Below, one piece after another: positions 1 to 7,823 of a stretch of 27,345 bases of DNA. The notes under the pieces are model-generated. The model worked only from the letters and a program-made list of their open reading frames with translations. It ran no database searches and was not told the DNA's origin. The stretch comes from a virus. The translations under genes were made by a program, and so were the position numbers. The stretch is from positions 1 through 27,345 of IMG/VR virus record IMGVR_UViG_3300046542_000230. One strand, written 5' to 3'. Position 1 is the stretch's first letter. Every line of letters begins with the position of its first letter.

Positions 1-2
1 AT

Positions 3-1367
3 GAAGGACAACCTGTTATTGCAATTCCTCGTAGATATCCATTACCTAAACTTCATAAATTCACTAATACTGGTGAAATGGTTAAAGAAGGTGGATACTC
101 TCCTGCAGCTACTAGAAAAATTAAATGTGCATTCAAACCTAAGAGTGATGAACAAGCTGGTATGCTAGATTTCCTTGAAGGAAAAGGTGCATACACTGAT
201 TTAGCTAAATCTCCTCGTCGTGGTTTGTTTGCTCGTACAGGTACTGGTAAAACATATCTGTCTATTAAATATATTGCTAATAGTGGATCATTTGCATTCA
301 TTAGTTGCCCTGATGAGAAAGCTATTCTTACATGGTCTCAAGAGATTGCTAAGTTTTCCGATATCAAGCCTGAAGAAATTGGCATTGTTAAAGGACGAGA
401 GTCTCTTGCTAAACTTATAAAGAACAGAAATAAGTACAAAATTATTCTTGGTTCTTCAAAGACTTTTGGTTCTCTTATCTATAGTAATGAACACCATCTA
501 ATCACTGATTTCTTTGAACAGATGGAATTTGGTTTAACTATTCATGACGAAGCACACTTGAATATTATTGTACTATTCTTCTTGGAAATGTGTACTAACA
601 CTCGTAGAACCTTTTATCTTACTGCTACACTTGGACGACGTATTTACAGAGAATCAAAGCTTCTTGAGATTTTGATGCCTGCAGATAATTGCTTGTATTT
701 CCAAAAGATTCTTCCTAAATATACTGTGCGTGTATGTAGATATCATACTAACCCAACTCTCCCTAATCATGTGAAAGGTCTTAATCGTCCTAAAGCATTT
801 GATTATCTTGCATATGGTAAAAAGTATCTGCTCAATCCAGAGCTTCCATATATGGCTGTATATCTTGATGAAGTAATGCGTAGAGTTATCCTAGCAGCTA
901 GGAAAGCTTTGACTAATCCTACACATAAGATAGCAATTGTTTGCAAGACAAAGCTAGAGAATGAACTTCTTGCTGGATATATTAAGAAAGCATTTCCTAC
1001 ATTAAGTCTAGGTGTCTTTAACTCTGATATCGAAGACATGGAAGCACGGTTTGCTGAAACAGATGCGCAGATTATTATTACTACCGATAAGAGCTTTGCT
1101 GGTATTATTAACGTATCTAAATTAGAAGCTATTGTATTTCTACATCCTACTACATCATCTGAGCATTTGCTACAGATTGTTGGTCGTATGCGTGATGATG
1201 TTCCCGGTAAGAAATATCTAGTATATATTCTGATTGATGGTTCATTTAAAAGATGTTTACGTTCAGGTGAGAATGCTCTTGAAGTTCTTGAGCAACACTC
1301 TATTGATATCAAACATATTACATTGAATGAGAAACGTACTATACAAGTTGATATTGATGACATTTAA
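3..1367 (+). CDS. SF2 DEAH-box helicase, UvsW-like, 5' end cut by window edge
   Basis: ATP-dependent DNA helicase or translocase of superfamily 2, of the kind phages use for branch migration and recombination-dependent replication (T4 UvsW is the model). The Walker A motif ARTGTGKTY is encoded around 231-257, the Walker B box DEAH at 546-557, motif III TATLGRR near 621-641, and the C-terminal RecA-like domain ends in motif VI QIVGRMR at 1173-1193. The frame is open to the left edge, with codons EGQPVIAIP before the first visible methionine at 78, so the true start lies upstream and ATG 78 is probably internal. Both RecA-like domains are complete. A terminator follows directly. The helicase assignment is firm; the UvsW label is by domain layout only. 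Confidence 0.88.
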   Translation, partial: EGQPVIAIPRRYPLPKLHKFTNTGEMVKEGGYSPAATRKIKCAFKPKSDEQAGMLDFLEGKGAYTDLAKSPRRGLFARTGTGKTYLSIKYIANSGSFAFISCPDEKAILTWSQEIAKFSDIKPEEIGIVKGRESLAKLIKNRNKYKIILGSSKTFGSLIYSNEHHLITDFFEQMEFGLTIHDEAHLNIIVLFFLEMCTNTRRTFYLTATLGRRIYRESKLLEILMPADNCLYFQKILPKYTVRVCRYHTNPTLPNHVKGLNRPKAFDYLAYGKKYLLNPELPYMAVYLDEVMRRVILAARKALTNPTHKIAIVCKTKLENELLAGYIKKAFPTLSLGVFNSDIEDMEARFAETDAQIIITTDKSFAGIINVSKLEAIVFLHPTTSSEHLLQIVGRMRDDVPGKKYLVYILIDGSFKRCLRSGENALEVLEQHSIDIKHITLNEKRTIQVDIDDI

Positions 1368-1373
1368 ATTACA

Positions 1374-1408
1374 ATGGATATAACCTTCGTGGTTATATCC
1401 ATATTTTT
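1374..1408 (+). terminator. Rho-independent terminator after helicase gene
   Basis: A perfect 12-bp stem, with ATGGATATAACC at 1374-1385 and GGTTATATCCAT at 1391-1402, closes a TTCGT loop and is followed by ATTTTTA. It lies 6 bases after the helicase stop and separates that gene from the operon that begins at 1469. Confidence 0.88.
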
Positions 1409-1437
1409 AAAAGGTCTTTGAAGCATTTAATATTAAT

Positions 1438-1454
1438 TTGAATTCAGAATTCAA
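1438..1454. promoter_or_regulatory. 17-bp palindrome upstream of the 1469-5884 operon
   Basis: TTGAATTC, a central A, then GAATTCAA: perfect 8-base arms in the short interval between the helicase terminator and the first gene of the next operon, 14 bases before its ATG. The position fits an operator or a small RNA hairpin over the weak ribosome site. No promoter boxes could be assigned with confidence. Confidence 0.4.
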
Positions 1455-1468
1455 TTAGTGGTACAAGA

Positions 1469-2122
1469 ATGAATATCAACTCCAGACTCATAAACTTTAA
1501 TACCATGTCTATTGGTCTTCTAGTTACCGATAACTCTGAAGCACCATTTCCAAAATTCTTTAACTATTATAAAGCTTCTGCTTATATGCAATATTCACCA
1601 TTCTTATCATTTGAATTTAAAAGTGATATAGATGGTAAAGTGAAAGTTGGTAAGAAAGCAGAAGGTGATATCTATGAGAATTGTACATTCTCCGTAATGG
1701 ATATGCGTAAGCTTAAAGATGCATTTCAAGAAGTAGATGATATTGTATCTTCTGATTATTATGCATGGGAAGATCATATTGATCGTGGTCAGATTCCTAG
1801 AGTTAAACCAGAATATAAAGAATACAAAGTAATTGTTACAAATTCATCGCAGAAAGGACAGATTGCTCTGTTGCTATGTTTTACATATAACAGAAAACAA
1901 GATATTTATACGCCGTGTGTAAAGATTCTTATCAACTCTGATGGATGTGCAATCAATGTTCCTATTGAACATTTTCTAGCAATATCATTATTCATTAAAG
2001 AAATGAATCTTCATAGTGCTGCAAGAGAAACTATTTCAGCATTTCTAACTAACCATCATCTACGCAAAGCAAATATTGCTGCATCTGCTAAGCAGGTAGA
2101 GATTGAAGAGGAAGAAACATAA
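1469..2122 (+). CDS. unrecognised 217-residue phage protein
   Basis: I do not recognise this protein. It looks like a soluble globular protein: no signal peptide or membrane segment is evident, the middle is rich in alternating hydrophobic strands, and the C-terminus ends in an acidic run (EIEEEET). It is the first gene after the helicase terminator and opens the operon running to 5884. The start ATG has only a weak purine stretch (CAAGA) directly ahead, so expression may be low or controlled by the palindrome at 1438-1454. Its stop TAA shares one base with the ATG of the next gene, implying translational coupling. No function is claimed. Confidence 0.75.
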   Translation: MNINSRLINFNTMSIGLLVTDNSEAPFPKFFNYYKASAYMQYSPFLSFEFKSDIDGKVKVGKKAEGDIYENCTFSVMDMRKLKDAFQEVDDIVSSDYYAWEDHIDRGQIPRVKPEYKEYKVIVTNSSQKGQIALLLCFTYNRKQDIYTPCVKILINSDGCAINVPIEHFLAISLFIKEMNLHSAARETISAFLTNHHLRKANIAASAKQVEIEEEET

Positions 2123-2736
2123 TGGCAATATCACCACACTTTCTTGGAGATTCTACTGAGATTCTAGCATTGATTCATGAATTTACTGTAGAGCTGAAAA
2201 CTCGCTCTATCTATGTAGATAGTGATAATCTGGTAGTTCAAGAATTAATCAATGAAACTTTTCTGCTAGCAGAGAATCTTCGTACACTTTTAAAGAAGAA
2301 TGTTTATTCATCTTCTGCTGTTGCGCAACAATTCTACGGTCAATTCACTTGTATTGAAACAAGAGATAATATCACAAGTATTATTACTGCTCTTATTGGT
2401 GATCTTGTAAGATTCCAGTCTCAATGGAGTTTTAGTTATAATACGTGGGCAAGCTCATACAGGTCTATTAAGAATAATAGAGATGTATTAGTTCGTGGTG
2501 AAGAACATATGCAATTTGAATTTCAAATTCTATTTCCTAACTATGATAAAATGTCACGTAGTATTAGTTATATTACTAGTCAAATTAAAAATGTAGCTGA
2601 TTTTCAGTTACCTAAAGTTTCAGATGTAGTAAAAGATAATTTAGATAATAATACTGCTTTTAAGCATCTTATGTATAAATTATTTGGTAAGAATCCAAAC
2701 CGTAAATACACCTTGTTCAATAAAGAAAGAGTCTAA
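2122..2736 (+). CDS. unrecognised 204-residue phage protein
   Basis: Unrecognised. The protein appears mostly helical, with several long amphipathic stretches (for example around LIHEFTVEL and LLAENLRTLLKK), and has a basic C-terminus (GKNPNRKYTLFNKERV). No catalytic or metal-binding motif is apparent. The start is set by TAATG overlap with the preceding gene and by GAGGAAG about 7 bases ahead, inside the upstream reading frame. It is part of a close-packed operon, so it is probably co-translated with both neighbours. Confidence 0.75.
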   Translation: MAISPHFLGDSTEILALIHEFTVELKTRSIYVDSDNLVVQELINETFLLAENLRTLLKKNVYSSSAVAQQFYGQFTCIETRDNITSIITALIGDLVRFQSQWSFSYNTWASSYRSIKNNRDVLVRGEEHMQFEFQILFPNYDKMSRSISYITSQIKNVADFQLPKVSDVVKDNLDNNTAFKHLMYKLFGKNPNRKYTLFNKERV

Positions 2737-2737
2737 T

Positions 2738-2917
2738 ATGTCTACTCCATTCATGGAAAGTCAAGCAATGCCATACTCAGTTCCTTCCAAGAAAGTAAAT
2801 GAAGAAACTGTTGAACCTCTAACAGATCGTGCTCGTAAGGCCCAAGAAGAACGTGCACGCTTTCTAAAAGAAAGTACTATTCCTGCACAAGATGGTTTCA
2901 TCAATCTAAGTGAGTAA
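2738..2917 (+). CDS. unrecognised small protein, 59 residues
   Basis: Short hydrophilic protein starting MSTPFMESQAMPY. The ATG at 2738 is preferred over an upstream in-frame ATG at 2684, because 2684 lies inside the preceding gene while 2738 follows that gene's stop by one base and has AAAGAAAGAG ahead of it. The middle (about residues 28-43, LTDRARKAQEERARFL) looks like a charged amphipathic helix. The rest is low in hydrophobic residues and may be disordered until bound to a partner. Function unknown. Confidence 0.65.
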   Translation: MSTPFMESQAMPYSVPSKKVNEETVEPLTDRARKAQEERARFLKESTIPAQDGFINLSE

Positions 2918-2922
2918 TATTT

Positions 2923-3696
2923 ATGGAACTTAAGTTATCAGTTGCAAATTGGGTACAGCCAACATTCAGACTTAAGCCTCCAGTAATTCCGCTACATCCT
3001 GGCAAGTTTATTGCTGCCAATATAGCTACAATTGGATTTGGTATAAAAACTCATAAAGATTTAGTTAACTTCATATCTGATCGACTATATCTAACAACTA
3101 CAGTTGGTGAGGATTTTCTACTTGGTAAATTCTCAATCCAAGAAAAACATATCGGATTGATAGATAGTATTCTTGGTAAAACTGGTCTAGAATGGCTAGA
3201 TATGCAAATTAAGTATGATGATTTTTGCTTACGTAGTAGCATAGCATCTGAAAAGAATTTGAAGATGCTGCAAGATTATGTAGATACTTGTAAAAAATAT
3301 GGTCTTTCATTAGATTATTCAACTCCAGTTTATAAAGGTCTAGGGCAACGTATGGTTGATAATGCACGTCGTATTCAACTTGGCGATAACGGTAAAGCTT
3401 TGCTACCAAAAGAAAAACCACAGCATATTATTCAAGGTACCATTATTGATCTTACTGCTGATAAGCCAGAACTACCTACTGTAATTAAATTTAGTAAATC
3501 AAATGATCCTGGACATCTAACACATATTCGAAAAGATCAATTTAATCCTGATGCACCTGATACTATTTTTCTATGTACCACAGATGAGAAAGAACCAGAT
3601 AAATCTGGTGTAGCATTAAAAGTTACAAATAGAAAAACTGTAGAACAACTCATTGCTGCACTTCAAATGACCATTGACCTAAAGTGGGTACGCTAA
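2923..3696 (+). CDS. unrecognised 257-residue phage protein
   Basis: Unrecognised soluble protein. The N-terminal part (KPPVIPLHPGKFIAANI) and following helices (about residues 30-110) resemble a folded domain. A stretch around GLGQRMVDNARRIQLGDNG is basic. The C-terminal third looks like alternating strands. No enzyme motif was found. The gene sits five bases after the 59-residue protein and one base before the next gene, so it belongs to the same transcription unit. No strong Shine-Dalgarno is visible at its start (AGTGAGTAATATTT), suggesting coupling to the gene before. Confidence 0.72.
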   Translation: MELKLSVANWVQPTFRLKPPVIPLHPGKFIAANIATIGFGIKTHKDLVNFISDRLYLTTTVGEDFLLGKFSIQEKHIGLIDSILGKTGLEWLDMQIKYDDFCLRSSIASEKNLKMLQDYVDTCKKYGLSLDYSTPVYKGLGQRMVDNARRIQLGDNGKALLPKEKPQHIIQGTIIDLTADKPELPTVIKFSKSNDPGHLTHIRKDQFNPDAPDTIFLCTTDEKEPDKSGVALKVTNRKTVEQLIAALQMTIDLKWVR

Positions 3697-3697
3697 A

Positions 3698-4390
3698 ATG
3701 ACAGTTATTGCCTTCAAACCAAAAGCACCAGTTATCGAAGTTACCAAAGATCTTGATGATGCATTTGTAAAGCTTCTCAATGAAAAGTTGGCAAACTACC
3801 ATACACGTCGTCTTCCTAACCCGAATTCATTTGTAGCTGAAATGGCTTCAGTTGTACAGTTCATTTCACTAGAACATGCAATTGAACAGCTTGTTATTTT
3901 CTGCAATACTGAGACAGAATCTAGCACATTCTCAGCTGATACATTTGATCCTATGAAGCCTGCACGTTATATCATTCCTGCAAGTCTTGCTAAGAAGATC
4001 GATGATCGCCTTGATCTGTCTGTGAATTGCATGTATAAATATTATCTTGGACAGGTAATTCCTAACTTCATTATTGAAGCATATCTGAAAGAAAATCATC
4101 TTCGTCGTAATGATATTGTATATGCCGCTGATGCTGATTATGTACAAGAAATTCTTTTTGATGCTGAAGGTAAACCTCGTACTATTGTACAGATGATGGA
4201 CTACTATGTAACTAAGTATAATACTGGTTGTGATGAAGAAGATTTTGCAGAATTGAAAGAATTCTTTGATGTTACTAATAATAGTTATGTACCTGACCTT
4301 GTTGAAATTGCATGTAATATGTATATTCCTCCTGCACTATTACTAGCTCATAATCTTCAAATGGAATATAATGGCTATAATTTGTCATAA
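3698..4390 (+). CDS. unrecognised 230-residue phage protein
   Basis: Unrecognised. Acidic, mainly helical soluble protein with a distinct central segment (SLAKKIDDRLDLSVNCMYKYYLGQVIPNFI) and a C-terminus rich in hydrophobic helix (PPALLLAHNLQMEYNGYNLS). A plausible helix-turn region near HLRRNDIVYAADADYVQEI is visible but not diagnostic. It is separated from the upstream gene by a single base and from the first gene of the six-paralog array by 12 bases that contain a strong AAAGGA. Confidence 0.72.
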   Translation: MTVIAFKPKAPVIEVTKDLDDAFVKLLNEKLANYHTRRLPNPNSFVAEMASVVQFISLEHAIEQLVIFCNTETESSTFSADTFDPMKPARYIIPASLAKKIDDRLDLSVNCMYKYYLGQVIPNFIIEAYLKENHLRRNDIVYAADADYVQEILFDAEGKPRTIVQMMDYYVTKYNTGCDEEDFAELKEFFDVTNNSYVPDLVEIACNMYIPPALLLAHNLQMEYNGYNLS

Positions 4391-4402
4391 AAAGGATTGC
4401 AA

Positions 4403-4651
4403 ATGCTTCCTACTCCTGAAATTGATGAGCTACCTAAATCTGTAATAATTAAAAATAGATATAGTAGAGAATACTGCTTTGTATTAGCACACATTGCAGA
4501 GATTTTTTCATTTGATGATACTGCTACTACTTTGTATATTACTCTTAATACTGGTAAAGAAAAACCTACTGAAATCGAATTTATTGACGCTAAGCGGCGT
4601 CGATATGTTCAAGATAGACTCTATAGACTTTTGGATGCTATCACATTATGA
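4403..4651 (+). CDS. tandem paralog array, member 1 (82 residues)
   Basis: First of six neighbouring genes that share length, an N-terminal M-[LI]-P start in most copies and a common pattern: a strand ending in an isoleucine, a turn, then T-L-x-[IL], a further strand ending in I-x-F, and a C-terminal basic helix. Here these are VLAHIAEI, TTLYITL, IEFI and KRRRYVQDRLYRLL. ATG 4403 is chosen over a TTG six bases upstream because AAAGGA at 4391-4396 is correctly spaced and the other copies begin M-[LI]-P. It is closest to member 2 (AHIAEI versus SHIASI; KRR in both). Function unknown; the fold would be a small beta-sheet plus helix. Confidence 0.8.
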   Translation: MLPTPEIDELPKSVIIKNRYSREYCFVLAHIAEIFSFDDTATTLYITLNTGKEKPTEIEFIDAKRRRYVQDRLYRLLDAITL

Positions 4652-4878
4652 TTCCAGAAAATCACTCTCCACCAGCAGTATCGTTTAAAGATATGGGTGA
4701 TAATGACTACACAGTCGTATTATCGCATATTGCTTCTATATCTCTCAGTACAGTTTATTCAAGTACGCTGTATATCAATATCTCTGGGAAAGATATGACA
4801 ATTAAGTTTTATAATAATAAACGTCGTGATGAAGTGTATGAGATTATTAAAAAACGACTAAACTCTGAAAATATCTAA
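4648..4878 (+). CDS. tandem paralog array, member 2 (76 residues)
   Basis: Starts inside the stop of member 1 (ATGA overlap), so translation is coupled. Matches the shared pattern with VLSHIASI, STLYINI, IKFYNNKRR and a final helix DEVYEIIKKRL. It pairs most closely with member 1, indicating a relatively recent duplication within the array. No cysteine, histidine cluster or catalytic motif is visible, which argues against an enzyme. Function unknown. Confidence 0.8.
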   Translation: MIPENHSPPAVSFKDMGDNDYTVVLSHIASISLSTVYSSTLYINISGKDMTIKFYNNKRRDEVYEIIKKRLNSENI

Positions 4879-4890
4879 TAGGTTACCTAA

Positions 4891-5151
4891 ATGCTACCAT
4901 TACCTACAGATGTACCAGTGAAACCTAAATTATTAGTATTTTTAGATGATACTGGTACTCATGTGAGTCATTGCTTGAGTGAAATTGGAGGCTGTTTAAT
5001 CTTACCAGATAGTCCAGAAGTGTTACGTATCCGTGTTAAAGGCGTTGTGGAGCTAAAAAGAATAAACTTTAGAACAAAGAAGGAATGTCAAGAAGCTAAA
5101 GCTTTTGTATATTCTTTCTTTGAAGTTGAAACTTTTCAAGGAATCGGCTGA
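4891..5151 (+). CDS. tandem paralog array, member 3 (86 residues)
   Basis: Begins MLPLPTDVP after an AGGTTACCTAA spacer. Shared elements are LSEIGGCLILPD, EVLRIRV, KRINF and a helix ending AFVYSFFEVETF. It is clearly closest to member 4, which has NGCFIYRDAP, SLRFYF and RFVQSFFKITTF at the same positions. Its stop codon overlaps the member 4 start (TGATG). Function unknown; the pairwise similarity to member 4 is what supports a real gene. Confidence 0.8.
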   Translation: MLPLPTDVPVKPKLLVFLDDTGTHVSHCLSEIGGCLILPDSPEVLRIRVKGVVELKRINFRTKKECQEAKAFVYSFFEVETFQGIG

Positions 5152-5399
5152 TGAGTTCTTCAGCAGAATTTTCAAAACCTGAAATGTTAACATTCTTTGA
5201 TAGAGACGGTGATGAAGTTAGTATTAAAGTAGATGCAATAAATGGTTGCTTTATCTATAGAGATGCTCCAGCATCTCTTAGATTTTATTTCACTGGTTCT
5301 AATGATTCTAAGACTCTGACATTTAAGTCAAGTCAAGAATGTGAGAAAGCACGTCGATTTGTACAATCTTTCTTTAAGATAACAACTTTCAGGCCTTAA
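5151..5399 (+). CDS. tandem paralog array, member 4 (82 residues)
   Basis: Overlaps the stop of member 3 by one base. It carries DRDGDEV near residue 17, then NGCFIYRDAP, SLRFYF, TLTF and CEKARRFVQSFF. The x-D-G-x-E/H-V turn before the second strand recurs in members 3, 5 and 6 (DDTGTHV, TADGIAL, DRNGVEI). This is the only copy that does not begin M-[LI]-P (MSSSAEF). Function unknown. Confidence 0.8.
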   Translation: MSSSAEFSKPEMLTFFDRDGDEVSIKVDAINGCFIYRDAPASLRFYFTGSNDSKTLTFKSSQECEKARRFVQSFFKITTFRP

Positions 5400-5402
5400 C
5401 TA

Positions 5403-5648
5403 ATGCTACCTAATCAAGAAACATCTATCTCCCTACCAAAAATGATTCGTCTTGTTACAGCAGATGGTATTGCACTTACTTATTTAGTTAGTACCATTTC
5501 TGGTATATTTGAAGATGCTAATGACACAACATTAAAACTTCGTCAACACAATGTTCCAGACCTTAGACATATTATATTTAAAAATAAAGCTGATCGTGAC
5601 AAGGCCGTAGCGCTATTATACACTTTCTTTGATGTTGTTACTCCGTGA
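5403..5648 (+). CDS. tandem paralog array, member 5 (81 residues)
   Basis: Begins MLPNQETS three bases after the member 4 stop. Shared elements are STISGIFEDAN, TTLKLR, HIIFKNK and DKAVALLYTFFDVV. It is intermediate between the member 3/4 pair and member 6. No good Shine-Dalgarno is visible, so reinitiation after member 4 is likely. Function unknown. Confidence 0.8.
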   Translation: MLPNQETSISLPKMIRLVTADGIALTYLVSTISGIFEDANDTTLKLRQHNVPDLRHIIFKNKADRDKAVALLYTFFDVVTP

Positions 5649-5656
5649 GAAATCAG

Positions 5657-5884
5657 ATGATTCCCAAACCAGCTAATAACCTTGCAGTTCGTGATAGAAA
5701 TGGTGTAGAGATCTTTGATCTAAATAGAATCATTAGTATCTTTACTTGTGATTCTACTAGAAAGATCACTATCTATTTTGAACATGGTCATAATCTAGTT
5801 CTGATTTATGAAAAGAAAGAAGAAATGCAAAAAATTCATGATATCTTAGTAACTGAAATGAATGCAAAGGTAATTGAATTATAA
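5657..5884 (+). CDS. tandem paralog array, member 6 (75 residues)
   Basis: ATG 5657 gives MIPKPANNLAV, matching the M-[LI]-P start of the other copies; a GTG at 5645 overlapping the member 5 stop would add four residues and cannot be excluded. Shared elements are VRDRNGVEI, RIISIFT, KITIYF and a C-terminal helix EEMQKIHDILVTEM. It is the most divergent copy and the last gene before the terminator at 5892, so it closes the operon. Function unknown. Confidence 0.75.
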   Translation: MIPKPANNLAVRDRNGVEIFDLNRIISIFTCDSTRKITIYFEHGHNLVLIYEKKEEMQKIHDILVTEMNAKVIEL

Positions 5885-5891
5885 TATTAGA

Positions 5892-5921
5892 AAGAGAGTG
5901 TAAAAACTCTCTTTTTTTTTT
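5892..5921 (+). terminator. Rho-independent terminator after paralog array
   Basis: AAGAGAGT at 5892-5899 pairs with ACTCTCTT at 5906-5913 over a 6-base loop and is followed directly by an uninterrupted T run to about 5921. It ends the 1469-5884 operon. Confidence 0.9.
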
Positions 5922-5944
5922 GTACTTTATACTATATCTTAAAC

Positions 5945-5966
5945 ACTTATATAGTACACACATATA
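5945..5966 (+). promoter_or_regulatory. candidate phage promoter motif
   Basis: ACTTATATAGTACACAC lies between the terminator at 5892 and the start at 5980. A similar stretch, ATCTATATAGTAGAAACAC, is found at 9147-9165 upstream of the gene at 9187, also just after a terminator. The shared core TATATAGTA and the equivalent positions suggest a phage-specific promoter. Two copies are thin support, and the window is AT-rich. Confidence 0.3.
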
Positions 5967-5979
5967 GGATTAAAACGCC

Positions 5980-7287
5980 ATGGGAAGAGTCTCAAGTGTT
6001 GTTCCTGTTAAAGATATAGTAGAGAATTCTATTCAATCTTTTGTAACAGATGCAACTACGGTTTACCCTAATTTTCTAGACACAGCACCTATTTTTGTAA
6101 CCTATTATAGTCGTGCTGCATATAAGTCAACACATGATGAATCATTTGAAGCTTTCAACGAAGTAGCTGGTTCTGAATCACCTAACAAGTTCTTCAAGAT
6201 TGAAGATCTACCTCTTTACTCATTAGATACTTCTGATTTTAGTACTGAAATGGGTGATCAAGGTTGGGCTGGTGAAGTTAGTTCTTCAGCTATTATATTA
6301 CCTGATACAGTCAATCCTAAGACTGACGATCTTATTGAGATTTCTTTCCATACAAAGAAATATCTATTTATCGTTACATCTGGTACTCCAGATAACTTCG
6401 GTAATAATAAATTCTATAAGATCAATATTCGTCTCAGCCAATATACCGCTGCTGAAGTAGATAGGCAGGTTGATGCTGAATACAAGATTGACTATGATCT
6501 TATTGGTAAGAAAGCAAATACGCTTGTTAAAAAGAATTATGCTGAAGCTCTAGTAGAATTACGTAGTGTCTACGATCAGCTGTTAAAAGCATATATGGAT
6601 CAATTCTATAATACAAGTGCTCAATGCTTTATTAATACAACTAATAATACTTTAGATCAATATCTAAACTATTTCTTAATGAAGAATGCACTCATAACGC
6701 CTTTTGTTAATTATCGTAATAGCTGCTTTATTTCACCTACTATTGATAAATATACTGATAAACGTAATTATCAGAACTCATTCTTAAAGGTCATTGAAGA
6801 CCTTAAATTTCCATTACTGCCTACAGATGTAACAGTCAATGTGATTAAGAGTAGTTTAGGGAAAAATCGCTATGAGTTTATGAATCTATTGCGAAATAAA
6901 TATCACTTTGCTGATTATGAGCTAGCTGATACCAATAGTGTTAACACTATAGTAGATATTATTGATCTAGCATTATTCAGTAAACCAAAATATCCTGAGA
7001 ATGTAGAAGATCATAAAGATGTCAATATTAGTTTCATCTATGAGTTTAGTAGATTTTTCTACAATCTAGATGAATTTGGCAAACTTTCTAATGGTATTAT
7101 GATTGACGAATTACTTACCATAAGTGGTAAAGAGCATTTTGAAAACATGCTTGAAAGTATTTCAAATATTGAAATTAGATATACATCATTAGCTGATAGT
7201 GCAAATACCCCCATTAATGACTATTACATTACGCCATTATTATTATTTGCTCTAAAACATCTTTTCTATTTAATATCAAAAACCTAA
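5980..7287 (+). CDS. probable virion structural protein, 435 residues
   Basis: No named family can be assigned with certainty. The protein begins MGRVSSVVPVKDIVENS and has an N-terminal half with alternating strands (about residues 35-150: APIFVTYYSRAAYKSTHD, then FKIEDLPLYSLD). The C-terminal two thirds is helical and rich in Asn, Tyr and Phe. This layout and the position ahead of the capsid gene suggest a neck, adaptor or other structural role; that is inference from context. The start is preceded by AGGATTAAAACGCC, an acceptable ribosome site. It opens a new transcription unit after a strong terminator. Confidence 0.75.
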   Translation: MGRVSSVVPVKDIVENSIQSFVTDATTVYPNFLDTAPIFVTYYSRAAYKSTHDESFEAFNEVAGSESPNKFFKIEDLPLYSLDTSDFSTEMGDQGWAGEVSSSAIILPDTVNPKTDDLIEISFHTKKYLFIVTSGTPDNFGNNKFYKINIRLSQYTAAEVDRQVDAEYKIDYDLIGKKANTLVKKNYAEALVELRSVYDQLLKAYMDQFYNTSAQCFINTTNNTLDQYLNYFLMKNALITPFVNYRNSCFISPTIDKYTDKRNYQNSFLKVIEDLKFPLLPTDVTVNVIKSSLGKNRYEFMNLLRNKYHFADYELADTNSVNTIVDIIDLALFSKPKYPENVEDHKDVNISFIYEFSRFFYNLDEFGKLSNGIMIDELLTISGKEHFENMLESISNIEIRYTSLADSANTPINDYYITPLLLFALKHLFYLISKT

Positions 7288-7344
7288 AGCTAACAAACTA
7301 ATAGCGTTCTTAAGTTTTTAAACAAACAAAACGGAGAAATTCCT

Positions 7345-7812
7345 ATGTCAATTGCTGACCTAATGCTCGAATCTACTACCGAAGCAGATTTGCTTCTAAT
7401 GGAAGATACTCTAAGTGACGAAGCTGATATGCTTACTGAATCACTAGATGCTTCTTTCGAACAGCCATTAGAAGATGACGAGACTAATGCTCTCCAATTC
7501 TTCAACCAAGATCAACTAGATGGCGTTTCTGATGCTGATCTAAATAACTATCATCCAGACAAAACTGATACCCTAAATAACATGGGTGTTGGTGGTGGTG
7601 TCGATGCTCCTAAGTATTCAACTGAAGCTATTACCCGCAGTCTCTTAAGTGAAGCTGCTGATGATGGCGTTGAAGGCGATGGTGCTGGCGCTGTAGACTT
7701 TCAAGATCAAACCGTTCAAGGCGGCGTTGATCTAGATGATTCAGATCTTTCTGATATGTCTGACGATCTAGATGATGAAGATGATGATAATCTTCTAGAT
7801 GGTCTACTATAA
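7345..7812 (+). CDS. strongly acidic 155-residue protein
   Basis: Almost no basic residues; the C-terminus is dominated by D, E, S and L (ending DDNLLDGLL), with Gly-rich linkers near GVGGGVDAP. The N-terminus, MSIADLMLESTTEADLLL, is an amphipathic helix. Good ribosome site (GGAG) before ATG 7345. Such acidic, poorly folded proteins near a capsid gene can be scaffold, core or internal head components, but there is no motif to prove it. Leucine is mostly CTA, as in the capsid gene, suggesting strong expression. The next gene starts 11 bases downstream with GAGGAC ahead. Confidence 0.75.
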   Translation: MSIADLMLESTTEADLLLMEDTLSDEADMLTESLDASFEQPLEDDETNALQFFNQDQLDGVSDADLNNYHPDKTDTLNNMGVGGGVDAPKYSTEAITRSLLSEAADDGVEGDGAGAVDFQDQTVQGGVDLDDSDLSDMSDDLDDEDDDNLLDGLL

Positions 7813-7823
7813 GAGGACTTTTT

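Noticed and set aside
2684-2737. Upstream ATG 2684 for the 59-residue protein
   Set aside because: It lies inside the preceding gene; ATG 2738 follows the preceding stop and has purine-rich sequence ahead.
4397-4402. TTG start at 4397 for array member 1
   Set aside because: The ribosome site would be directly adjacent, and ATG 4403 matches the M-[LI]-P start of the paralogs.
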